This document shows, one piece after another, positions 13,201-23,400 of a stretch of 64,000 bases of DNA. Location: the NCBI GenBank assembly GCA_027559495.1, contig JAMXSV010000004.1:857001-921000 (forward strand), read 5' to 3'. The stretch is from Aurifilum marmelostoma (Eukaryota; Ascomycota; Sordariomycetes; Diaporthales; Cryphonectriaceae). Numbering within the stretch: the first letter of the stretch is position 1; each line of letters opens with the position of its first letter. The notes under the pieces are model-generated. The model saw only the letters and a program-made list of their open reading frames with translations. It ran no database searches and was not told the DNA's origin. A program made the position numbers and the translations under genes.

Positions 13201-14271
13201 CAATTCAGAATGAAGAAGCAGAAAAAAACCAAAAACCAGATGAGGACATGCGTCTTTCCCTTGCATACTACAATCAGTCCAAGCAACAGACAATAGTAGA
13301 CTGGGCTGTGTCAACCAACTGTCAGCCTTGTGACCTTTCCTCCCCTCAATTCCTCGTTGCCAACGATGATTCCCCCACCCCCCTTTCTTGTTTCGTATGG
13401 TCAGCGCCGAGTGACAAATGCTGTCTGACTCACGAGACAAATGTATTTTCCTGGCATGCTGTCTCTTTCTCCTGTCATTGATCAGGTGTGAGGCACAACG
13501 TCGTCTCGTCTGCCAGAGTGATCTGACATCTTACGTGGTTTGAAGGGGGGGGGATTTTTGGGAGGCGGAAAGAAAAAGGGGGGGGGGAAAGGCGGCTGCT
13601 GTCCTCCAATCCACCTCGTCTGCCACCACGCGCGATGCTATGCCCCAAAGCAGAGCTGCTGACAACGAATGAGAATCATCTGTCCTTAGTAAACTTTCAC
13701 AGGTATTATCATTACTAACCTCACAATAGACAGTAAACTACAGAGACCTCTGCCAGCGAAATGATTATGCCTTCATCATGTTCTCGTAGCTGAGCAGGAC
13801 CGAGAGACCAGCACCGGTTTATGGTTTCGGGAGCAAGGCTCCACCTCTGCTCTTGGCAGGCCACGATCTCAAGAAAAAGACGCAACGTGGTTTTTGAAGA
13901 GTGAACAACTCACAGCAGGAAAAGAGGTGTCCAGCTCCACCACAGGTGCTGCTCTACACAAACAACGTCCTAAGTTCGAGGCTGAGACCTTGAAGCTGCC
14001 GACCCATAACGATGGACACCACCTCGAGGGACGAGAAATGCTGTGTTCGATATGAGAGAAACTGGAGGGGGGAGGGGGGAGAGAGAAAAGGAAAAAGAAT
14101 GCAGCACTGAAAGCTTCCACGGTCGAGACACGAAAATGATTCTACTAGAATACTAACGGAAACGTAAAGTACAGTCTAAAAACCCCCCTTTCCCCTCCCC
14201 CTTACTCGCATTACCTCCTCAACATCCCTTTACAGTCGCACATTCAGATCACCAGTTCACATCACACTCAT
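10251..14271. other. Intergenic region
   Basis: No gene is supported. It holds C runs and CT tracts near 11070-11110, a T run at about 11385-11406, a GT/GGT array (listed separately), and short G runs near 13540-13590. A D-arm-like string near 11945-11965 does not fold into a full tRNA. Confidence 0.5.
12073..12154. repeat. Compound (GT)n-(GGT)n microsatellite
   Basis: An uninterrupted GT array to about 12110 passes directly into a GGT array. Both are read directly in the sequence and lie in intergenic DNA. Confidence 0.9.
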
Positions 14272-16200
14272 TTAGCTGTTCATTCCCAGATCTAGGCTCA
14301 TGCCGGCGTCCAGGTCCATGTCCATGTCTAGGTCCAGCTCCAGATCCCAGTCGCTGGTGGCCTCGGCCAGCTCCTGGGCGGTGATGCGGTCGGCCATGGG
14401 CAGGAGCATGCCGTGCACCAGTGAGCCCAGCTCGGCCTCCTCGCTGCTCTCGTACAGGGTCCCTGAGAACTCTAGGCTGTCGCGCATCCTGCTGACTTCC
14501 TCCAGCCATGCCCTCATGGCCTCCCGGGCAGCTGGGTCGCCCGCGCCCACATCGCTGATGAGCCACTCACGGTGCTGGTTGTGGCGGCGGTACCACGTCT
14601 CGGGCAGCACACAGCGGCGCATCACGTACAGCATGACGACCCCGAGGGAGAACACATCCGACGAGGTGTCCCGTAGGCCTTGTTCCAACATGTATTCAGG
14701 CGCCATATACCACGGCGAACCTACTTGGTTGTTGTAGTAGTAATTGTTGTTGTTGTTCTGGCCTGGTCCGGCGAGACCAAAATCGACCAGCACAGCTCCA
14801 CCCTCGGATGCAGCCTGGTAAGGGCCAAAGTCTGGCCACGAGATGTCAGTGTACAAGATGTTGGCCGGCTTGATGTCGTTGTGTACGATGCCCTGCTCGG
14901 CCAGGTAGGCCACAGCGCTCGAGATGTGGGTCAGGATGCAGATGGCATCTCGGGCCCGGCCCAGAAAGTACCCGCTCTCTTGCTGCCCGGGCTGGGCGCA
15001 CCACCGGGCACTGGCAAGGTCTTTGTGCGGCTTGGACTCGAGGTGGAGGGCCATGGAGCGCGCGTCGAGCCCCCGAAAACAAGCAAGGCGTTTCTGCATC
15101 CCGGACAAGTTTGGAATTAACACAAGACGTTTATCTCTCGTCATCATTCACATCATCATCGGGAACTGGGCGGCCAGTGTACTTACGTGCTGCAGGTTTC
15201 GCCGGGCAGAGAATTCTGCCCACCATGCCTTGGTGGCGTAGGTATTGTCCGACGACGCCGTCGCCATGTTGTTGGCGGGTCGGCCACAGCGAACAGCACC
15301 AGCCGCCATCTTAACAGCCACGGCGCCGGACGCAGACGTGCCGCTGCTGGAGCTGCTGCTGCCGTTGTCGGAGACGGCCTGCGGCGACATCTGGAAATGG
15401 CTACTGCTGCTGCCGCTGCTGCCGCTGCCGCTGCTGTCGGGTCTGCCCGTGATGATCCTGTCCATGATCTCTCGCAGTGTCTGCTGGAGGTTGCTGCTGT
15501 TTCCGGGCCCCGAAAGACCTGGTGTGTCATAAGGCAGGAGAGGCAGGTGCTCAATCACGGAGGCGCCGTCAGAGAGCCTCCTGGCCCTCTTGGCCGGCAG
15601 CAGCAGCTCATCCTCGTCATCCTCTGCGGGTCGCTTTGAGGCGCCTGATGATTCGGCTGCTGCCTCCTGTGCGTCCTCGACATCAAAATCCTCGTCCTCA
15701 TCGTCGTCGGAGGGCTCATAGGGCCGGGGCAGGACCTGTAGCTCCACGGCGCTGTATGCATCCGAGAGCCGCCAGCAGGCCGAGTCGACGATCATCATGC
15801 CCCACGGGTGTACCTGGTGCAGGGTATGGTCCTCCATGTGAGGGAGGGGTACGACATCCAGGGGCTGGTTTCCCATGTTGACAAGGATCACGCCGTCCGA
15901 GACGGGGACGTAGTGGAGGTTGCACTCGATGGTGCCCATCTTGATGTTGCACTTGACCTCGTCTTGGCCCTGTCCCGCGGCGCCCGGGGGTGAGAGCAGG
16001 GTGGACGGGTCGCCCTGCCAGATCTGGGGCTCCACAGCCAGCTCGCACCCTCCGGGCGATCGGATGGATATTGTGGGGTTCCCCTCCGGGTTGTGCCTGA
16101 AGATGATTCTGGGATCCCGCCACGATGCGAAGTGGTGTTCTCCAGACGGGCCTGCAGCAGCGGCTCCTGCGTGCCCCATGGCATGTGCTAAATCGGCCAT
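14272..16200 (-). CDS. Ser/Thr-type protein kinase with N-terminal regulatory region
   Basis: Exons 16200-15187 and 15093-14272, joined in phase 0, give 611 aa. The 93-nt intron has a GTAAGT donor and a TGCAG acceptor. Residues 1-160 form a beta-rich region (WRDPRIIF, VSDGVILVN, HPWGMMIVD) like the N-terminal, FHA-like part of some fungal kinases. An acidic stretch with an NLS-like LLPAKRARR follows. The kinase domain has VAVK (Lys about 297), a helix-C Glu (WWAEF, about 329), the HND catalytic loop with DIKPAN (Asp about 411), DFG (442-444) and APE (469-471), so the key catalytic residues are present. The glycine loop is not clear; a Ser/Gly tract sits there. The activation segment carries an Asn5-Tyr3-Asn2 run from a triplet repeat. 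The C-terminus is an alternating Asp/Leu/Met tail. Substrate and pathway are unknown. It is probably a paralogue of the pseudokinase at 31745-33692, which has an intron at the same position. Confidence 0.85.
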
Positions 16201-17540
16201 CGTGGGTTGCGACCTGGCCAGAAGGGTGAGGAACTATTGCCTGGCTGTCTACGCTGCTTATGCCTGTGAAATGTCCGACAAGGAATCAATGATGACAAGT
16301 GACGGTGATGGTGACGGCAATGAACTGTCAAAATGGGAGAGAGAGAGAGATGAGGGGGAGACGACGGTGCAAAGGGTGTAAGTACTTAGCATACAAATCA
16401 AGAAGAGAGAGGAGTAGTGGAAAGAAGGCTGTCCTCTCTGCTGGCTGGTCCATCTGAACCCGAAGAAAAAGAGACAATGTCTAATGTTTTGGAAGGGGGG
16501 GGGGGGTTTAAAATAGTAAGCAGATCAAGGGAGGGAAGGAGGAGGTCGGCTGGAATGCTCTGTGTGGTGGCGCGTACTGCGGCCGCGTATCTGCGGAAAC
16601 TCAGTGCACCCCTGCTGCGAGGGTCGTCGTGTCCTTGCGTCCCCGTGTTGTGTTGTTGTGGGTTTCACATTTTCGATTCGTTGTCTTGTTGCCAGCGATG
16701 CTGGTAGCAGCCTGTGTGGGCCTCGAGTGGTCCACGAGGGCCCGCACAAGCAAATCCAGCAAACCTCTGCATACCCAAGCACGGACTGCGGTGGAACATT
16801 ACACAGAAAGCATCCCACATTCCTCATCCCACATACTCCAAGTGGCCTGTGCCTCGCGCAAAAGTCCAGGGTGGGTGTGCTGATCGGGTTGGCACGGTCC
16901 AGGAGCGATTGGAAGGAAGGCCCAAAGAGAGAATTTAAAAAAAGAAAAAGAATTCCCATCTAGGCCCGCTTGAATATCTTTGCAGCCGCCCTTTGCCTCA
17001 ACCATCGAATGGGAGTAAACCGAATGAGATATGAGGGGGGGGGGCTAGAGCCGTGAGCATGCATCCTCTGATCGAGAGAGATCTTGCCACGCGTTCGCAT
17101 TGCCAGCGCACGTTGGCTATCTCCCAGCGATTGCTGCATCTTGATCAGAGTATGTTGCATGACCTGGAGGGGTCGGGCCCAGACTTCGCAGGTCGCGGAC
17201 TGAGCAGGACGAGTTTTCCTTCTCCATCTCACATTCGCGAAACCCATAATCTTAGCACTGGCTGTTTCTTCTCACAGGCCACATCTACGACCACAGCCGT
17301 ACGAGCTAGAGAGAGAGAGAGAGAGATTGAGAGAGAGGGAGCACAAAACGTGCCCAAAGGCGCGACGCTACATGGGCGATTTTGCATACCAGCAGCGACC
17401 TCGAAATCATGTATCGCTGGGCCAAAGATCACCTCCACTGCGACTTCGAGGTCCGACGTGGGCTCCTCGCCCCCGAATGCCCTGAGGACTGCCACAGCGT
17501 CTTGGCGACGGCTCAGAACACCTGCACATCCCCCAAAATC
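16201..17540. other. Intergenic region upstream of the kinase
   Basis: This is probably the kinase promoter side. It contains a G run at about 16495-16506, another near 17036-17044 and GA repeats at about 17309-17336. I see no supported gene. Confidence 0.5.
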
Positions 17541-17544
17541 CGAC

Positions 17545-19126
17545 TATGCAAGGGAGGAATCAACGGGGCAGAGAGGGCCACTTTGAAACGGGCCCCGGTG
17601 CACCACCACTTTTAAAGGACCCGTGTGTCCACCAGAGCGAGACAGCTCAGCCCTCGTGTATTGCCTGGCGCAGAGAGCTGTACCGAGACCCGAAGGGACA
17701 AGATTCAGGGACAGAGGTAGATCGACTTCGGTGGAAAGGCTTGCGAGCACAATGTACTCAGCGCCGGGAGTGGCGTCCGTTGTACGTCCCCCAAGCAGGA
17801 CGTCATGGCAGCTCCCTTCCAAGGTCCTGATGGGATACCTGCGTGGTCGGCTCCCAGAATCTGGACTGGGGACCAAGTTTTCTCGACTAAACTATAGCTA
17901 CGAATAACCATGGTCCACGTCTCAGGATGTGATGGGTTGTCAGCATCAACCGTGAAAGGATTATCATGCCAGCGTGACGGTACCATTGATTTGTATGCAT
18001 TATCCAGTCACACACGACGGGCGATCTTCCCGCGTGATTGACTGATGCCTGCCATGATGCTTCCAAGGTTGAGGTGGAGGTAGCGGTAGATGTAGCAATT
18101 GGCCCACACCGGTCCCACCTGCACCATCCGGCTGGATGCTGTGACCATGTTGCATCAAATTGGCCCGGAAAGGCAGTCCGAAGTTTGCCATAAGACGGTG
18201 AGGACCGAGCAGATGTACCACATAAGGTCGCACGATGACGGGCCGCTCTACGTGTTGAATGATGTCCACCCCTCCTCCTGAGAGGACAAAAGAGTCTCAG
18301 AAGCATAAGCTTCGTGCCAGAAGGGCCATACTATGGCCGTCCTGAGCCTGTGTAGGTGCATCCACGGCACGAGATGTGGTCTTCCAATCCTTCAGGTCCG
18401 CCAGGGATATGTCGAGTTCCGCAGCGCACTGCTCCCCACGGTGCACCGGTGGGAAACAGAAGCTAGTTCCACCATGCTCAACACGAAAGACTGGGATGCC
18501 GCAGCGATATGTATGGACAGGTTTCGGTGTGTAAATCATGACCACACCAAGGCCTGGACCAAGTGCCGGCCGCGTGGGTGAGATGATATAGGACGACTGC
18601 GGAAGCTCTTGAGCCGGCACATCGCATGATGCACTCTGGTTGGATATTCCAAGGCTACAACCCCCACTGGGGCACATAATGAAAACACTAATGGAGTGAC
18701 CCAAGCGATAAGTGATGACGCCCAGATCCCGGGCAGAGAGCATACTCTTTTGATCGATGGACAATCCGGTGAAGAAGCTGGAAGGCTTGGCCGCTCGGTG
18801 CATACCACTAGAGGTGCACCGGGCCGTGTCTCAGGTACTTCTGTGTGCTGGAATGTTCCTAGATTAGGGAGCAAGCCACGGATCCGTTCCCTGTTGTGCA
18901 GACAAACACAGGCAAAGAGTAGATAGCCATGTCGGTTCGATTCTGGTGAGTGACCATTCGCTGTCACCAGGCGAACATCCGCTGGCACATCACCAGACAC
19001 CCGCTGAAATCCTGCGTGGATATTCCCACCGCGGCTACCACGACACGAAGGTCTCGTGCAGTGTCGCAAAATTCGACCTGGTTCGTCGGTCATGCTGAAC
19101 AGGACCATTAACAAGGGTGTCGACAA
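17545..19126 (-). pseudogene. Frame-broken coding remnants
   Basis: Successive minus-strand pieces read as ordinary mixed-composition protein but jump between frames without GT-AG introns. Examples are SGDVPADVRLVTANGHSPES (about 19000), LGVITYRLGHSISVFIM (about 18700), TYRCGIPVFRVEHGGTSFC (about 18500) and NPSHPETWTMVIRSYS (about 17930). No start codon or complete domain can be assembled. I do not recognise the parent family. An active gene with many unseen introns is less likely, because the breaks do not sit at splice signals. Confidence 0.4.
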
Positions 19127-19401
19127 GAGCCATTGGCAGAGCGGATGGCGTTCAACAGAGCGAGGGTTCTCGTGGCTTGACTAAGGCGATGGGGCCGACC
19201 ACCCCCTACAATTCATTAGAAACTGCCGAGATCCTCTCTAAATAGGGTCATCCGCGGTCAACAGAGAGCTGTATAGACGTTTGGGCGGATCCGAGCCGGT
19301 AGCTGAAGCCCGTCAAGAATCCATCATGCAGTCGTAATAGGTTCTAAATTCGCAGCATCATGGAGTTGAAAAGGAAGTTGCCTTCCAAAAGGATGTGAGC
19401 T

Positions 19402-20246
19402 TCATCGCTCTCCTAGAGGATCAGGGGACACCATCTGAATCATCGCAGGACAACCTCTGGAAGAACCATCAAGCTTGACGGCTGTGATCTGACCGTTTCT
19501 TCTCCAGGACGTAATCTGGAACTTGATTTGTGGGATTTTGTCACACTCCTTTGCACATTCTTCCGGGTTGACCATGTAGACGAGAAGTCTGGTGTCTACC
19601 GCTTCGACAGTCTCCGCTCCCTGGCTGATTCCGTCCAGATACTGACGGCCGTCTTCCACGTCCCTCAGCGTTGCAAAGAGGTAGCTGAGGAATGGCCCTT
19701 GTCTGCGACCTCGCCTCGATCTGGAATGGAATTCGAGGGGACGACCTTTGGATGTCAAATCGTGCCTCAGCCCGAGGCCAATAACCTTTTTTGCCTCACG
19801 TTCCTGGCCCTTTGAATGTCTCAAAGCACTTTGCATAGGCACCAGAATCTCGAATGGAAGCCGTGTTGACGGTGATATAGTGGGTCTCACTTGTGTCTGA
19901 TAGGGTAATTAGCGGCTCAGAATAATGGACGAGAATCCTGCTTCGTTCCACGCGGAAGTTGCAGTAGTAGAAGGCATGTGATGCGTGTCCCGAGATCTAC
20001 CGTCATCGAGCAAAGACTTCAACATGCCATGTCATCCTCACCATGCCCCTAGTGCAGATGATCCAAAAGCTCATTTAAAGCGTTTTGTAGTCCTTCCACA
20101 TTCCCGGTGGGTACACTTTCCACGCAGAAAAGCTCCCAAACATGATCATATGTATAAGAATGTAGGTATCGAAGATTTGTGATGGGATCTGTCGATGGAA
20201 GGCCCCTGAAGTTGATGTGTTGACACGATGCAGCCCCGCCGCTCAT
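19402..20246 (-). pseudogene. Frame-broken coding remnants
   Basis: Three coding-like segments follow one another in different frames. They include THYITVNTASIRDSGAYAKC (about 19880), preceded by in-frame TGA and TAG near 19995-20005, and VDTRLLVYMVNPEECAKECD, ending at a stop at 19402. The right-hand piece contains NLRYLHSYTYDHVWELFC (about 20170). The two nearby stops fit former Arg or Gln codons. The family is not recognised. The Cys spacing (EECAKEC) is not diagnostic. Confidence 0.4.
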
Positions 20247-20650
20247 TGAGTCACAGGATATATCTTAGTGAGTGTTTGACACCTATTGTATCGACGTATA
20301 GGATTACTGGTGGCAATGAAGCCGGGCTTAGAGTCTCTGGGTGCTGCATCATTCGGCTGCTAGGCCGTCTTGGAGAAACCACATTCGAATCGATGATGAA
20401 CATACTTCGACTTGGAGAGGTTCGATTGATGACGAGGCACGCTGACCGACATGCGTCCTAGAGAAGATATACGGTCGGAAGGATGTCTTGATGCAGATAT
20501 GGTGGTGAGGTGGAGATCAAAAAGCTAGTGGCCTACCTAGTAGCCAGAAGTTGCCGAAGGCATGTTGGTAATTGACTAAAACCCGTACTCCGAGTCCGTA
20601 TTTGGTGTTTAACCACGGAATAAGGTATTCGATACGCAACATTCGATCTG

Positions 20651-22297
20651 TCAACACCGTGCACCGTACTCATGTCTCAATATGTAGATCGCACGCAAGG
20701 TTGGGATGGTCGCGATGCGCTCATGCGCCTGATAGACAGCCAAAGAGGCCTGTGCATCCTTTGGATCCCTAGATGGCGGCATGGAATTGTTTCCCCTCCA
20801 CGGGGGAGAGAGAGACAAAGTGAAGTGTTGGAGGGTGAGTCTGCTTCGTGGGAGCCAAAAGGGTACGCTCGCAGGCGGGCACTTGTTCGAAGCTGGTGCC
20901 GAGCCAGGGCTCGTTGATGTTAGACAGGCATATCTCATCAGCCACTGCCGACCATTGAGGTCATCTGGCTCACTATTATGCAACCCAAGAGCTGTCGCGT
21001 CGGTATGCAATGAACTGAACTCCTTTTGTGTTGATCGCCATAGTCTGCGCTCATCGCTCCAGATTAGACTATCGAGAACAGGTTCCTGCACCAGCCCCAA
21101 GAGCTCTGTTGGTGGCCCCATGACTTCAAAAATACCATTTGATGGCCAAACCATCACGTGTGCTCCGACCAGAACCTTTGACAAGATGCGGCTGGAAGTT
21201 TATGAAAATCATTCGAGACACAGTTTTCGTGTATTTTGGACCTTCGTCTCGATCAAGAGCCTGCGAGTCGGGAATTCGAGAGCTCATGAACCTCAGTGGG
21301 AGGCAGGGTCTTCACGGAACCTGAGAAGGGGGGGGGGGGGGGGGGGGGGGGGAACGCATGTTATGGAGTCTTTCGGTAGGAGGACGACAGCATACGTCGA
21401 TCACTTCTTCCAGCCTCTTCCCAGAAGAATTGGGCGTTCCACGAATCAAGGATTCTCGTGGATGACACGTTGAGAATGGGCTTTGCCATTGTAGATGAAC
21501 GACACAGACACCATCCATCGACAGTACCTTTTGCAAGGCATTTGGACCAATGGGGCTGTGACTGTCTTCCCTGTGAGAAGCCGCGACATAATGTTCGAAA
21601 GAATAGTCTGTCGTAGACGATCTTGACAGGCCTGTCCATATTCGCGAACCATTTGTAGAGGGCTCTTCTCGACAATACACTCGGGCGGGTGGAAACCTCC
21701 GCTTGGTTCTGCAACCACCCGACTATCAGCGTACTCCAGAGGAAGCGAAGACAGCTGTATGTATTCAGAATCGACGTTTTGCTGTAGGCTCGAGTATATG
21801 TTCGGAAGTGCAGCGGCCGTGGTACTTCTTGGGAAGCAGGTATGCCGACGCATCGGAGTCGTAAGCCCCCGAAACAGCATGATATCGCAAGTTGGGCTGT
21901 ACAAGAACATGTTATCGAAAGGCCGAGAAGCGATGTATGTGGAGAGACGTCTGAAAAGGGTTTGATGTGGAAGATTCGTCTAGGACATAATGAAATGCGC
22001 TGCTTGACAAGAGCCTGTGTGTCGAGAATTAGCCAGGAATGGATCAAAGTCGAACAAGCCTTGAACAGCATACCCTGACTTGAAGAATTTGTGATGGCAA
22101 ATCAAACAACTAGATTGTTGCTCAAGTGCCACCCGCATCCGAGCTCTCTTCTCCTTTTGTCTTGGCCATTGATATGCCACAAAGTTTGTACCGTGTATTC
22201 CTCCTGATACCCTGCTCTCCTGAGCCAGGCACCTCAAGCTGTTGTCTGTCTGGCGTAACGGTCGGTGGAGAAGGAGGGATAAATCATGCATGTTCAT
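20651..22297 (-). pseudogene. Decayed gene with CxxC motif; three nonsense codons in one long frame
   Basis: From 22297 to about 21356 one frame reads as convincing protein (SSCLICHHKFFKSGYAVQG, then DSEYIQLSSLPLEYADSRVV, then MVREYGQACQDRLRQTILSN). It is interrupted only by TAG at 21980-21982 and TGA at 21446-21448 and 21401-21403. Each fits a single C-to-T change from CAG or CGA. A run of 25 C (G on the plus strand, 21328-21352) then breaks the frame. Downstream, coding continues in shifted frames (TVSRMIFINFQPHLVK; FEVMGPPTELLGLVQEP) to a stop at 20651. CLICHH could be half of a zinc site, but the parent family is unknown. I am confident this was once coding and is now broken, less so of its limits. 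Confidence 0.55.
21328..21352. repeat. 25-nt G homopolymer (C on the minus strand)
   Basis: An uninterrupted run of G is read directly. It lies inside the decayed gene at 20651-22297, between two segments that still look coding on the minus strand. Its length may be inexact in the assembly. Confidence 0.9.
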
Positions 22298-22644
22298 ATT
22301 TGGTGCGGGAGTTTCAAGCCCGGTTGTAGGGTGTGGCGGCGAGTCGGTTCGTAACAGCTCTCGATGCTTCTCTCAAGAGGATGTTTTATTGTGTACGGTA
22401 GTGGAGTTCGGAGGAGGACGAGGAGAAGGAGGAGGAAGGGTAGCGGAGGTCTGAAGGGATCGAACGGTGTCATTGCTGTTCGTCGGAGCTCGACAGTGCT
22501 GACTGTGTCCAGGAAAGGAGCTGGAAAGGCGACGGTGGCACCAATGCGCTATTTTCCGGCGGTCTGGATGGTGCTTTGTCGCGGCTTTGTTCATTCGTGC
22601 CCCTGTTTGATGTCTTGGCCTCGATTAGCTGTGTCATCTATCAG

Positions 22645-23400
22645 TCACACGTCTTCTCTCCAAACCTCGAACTGACGTGACTCTTCCTGCGGATGCGCAC
22701 TCTTTTGACAACACTGGACTGTATCGCCTGTTCCATATCGATGGGAGAGGACAGCTTTGATAGCTGAAATCCCAGACTGGGCTGCTTTCTCGAACGCGCC
22801 TTTTGCACACCATTTCCGCTGTCCAAACGATGCCACGATGTATCAAATCTTGTCGCCTTCGAATATCATCCGTATTTCCGTGTTCACAAGACCCTGTATG
22901 GCTCGAGGAACTGTGGCTGACCAGTATTTGGTGTCTCAGAGATGATCGGCGTGTCATACCATCAGTGGCTTGTAGTCTCGATGTGTCCAGACCTTGAGCT
23001 TCAGTCTGTCATGTATGTCAGGACCTTGGTCGATAGAGAACGTCCATGAAAAGCCGTACTGGGCCAACAGATGCTTCAAGGCCTCGATGAGGAAATTTGC
23101 GGTTCGGATGCTTCTTCTTGGCAGTGGGGGCACTTGATCACGCATCCCGTGCCAGGAGGATTGCAAGCTTCGCATGATAGCGGGTTGACTGTCTCGGCGT
23201 GTTGGAGAGAGCACATGATCTTGTGATGATCTCTGCTGTCCAGTCTTCAAGTGTGGTATATTTACGGGCTGTCGATGCGCTTGCAGAGAACATCCTTGAA
23301 GTCGGCAACAGGATATTTCAACCCGGTAAATACCCTGCCGACGAGACAAAAGTCTCTCATAATGATTCTCCTCGGGGTCCTCGGAAGGCTAGCCCAGGAG
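22645..23400 (-). pseudogene. Decayed gene with Cys-rich motif; three in-frame TGA codons
   Basis: One frame from about 23140 to 22645 reads as protein (TANFLIEALKHLLAQYGFSW, LKLKVWTHRDYKPLM, then KYWSATVPRAIQGLVNTEIR, then FGQRKWCAKGAFEKAAQSG). It is interrupted by TGA at 22954-22956, 22936-22938 and 22843-22845. All three suit CGA (Arg) codons changed by C-to-T. Just upstream, in other frames, are a Cys-rich piece (LSCEACNPPGTGCVIKCPHC) that could be a zinc-binding site, and VFTGLKYPVADFKDVLCKR. I do not recognise the family. Its nature may match the neighbouring remnants, which would make 17.5-23.4 kb an eroded gene block. Confidence 0.55.

Noticed and set aside
17545..23400. Retrotransposon or DNA transposon as the source of the decayed block
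   Set aside because: I found no reverse transcriptase, integrase or transposase motif and no flanking terminal repeats.
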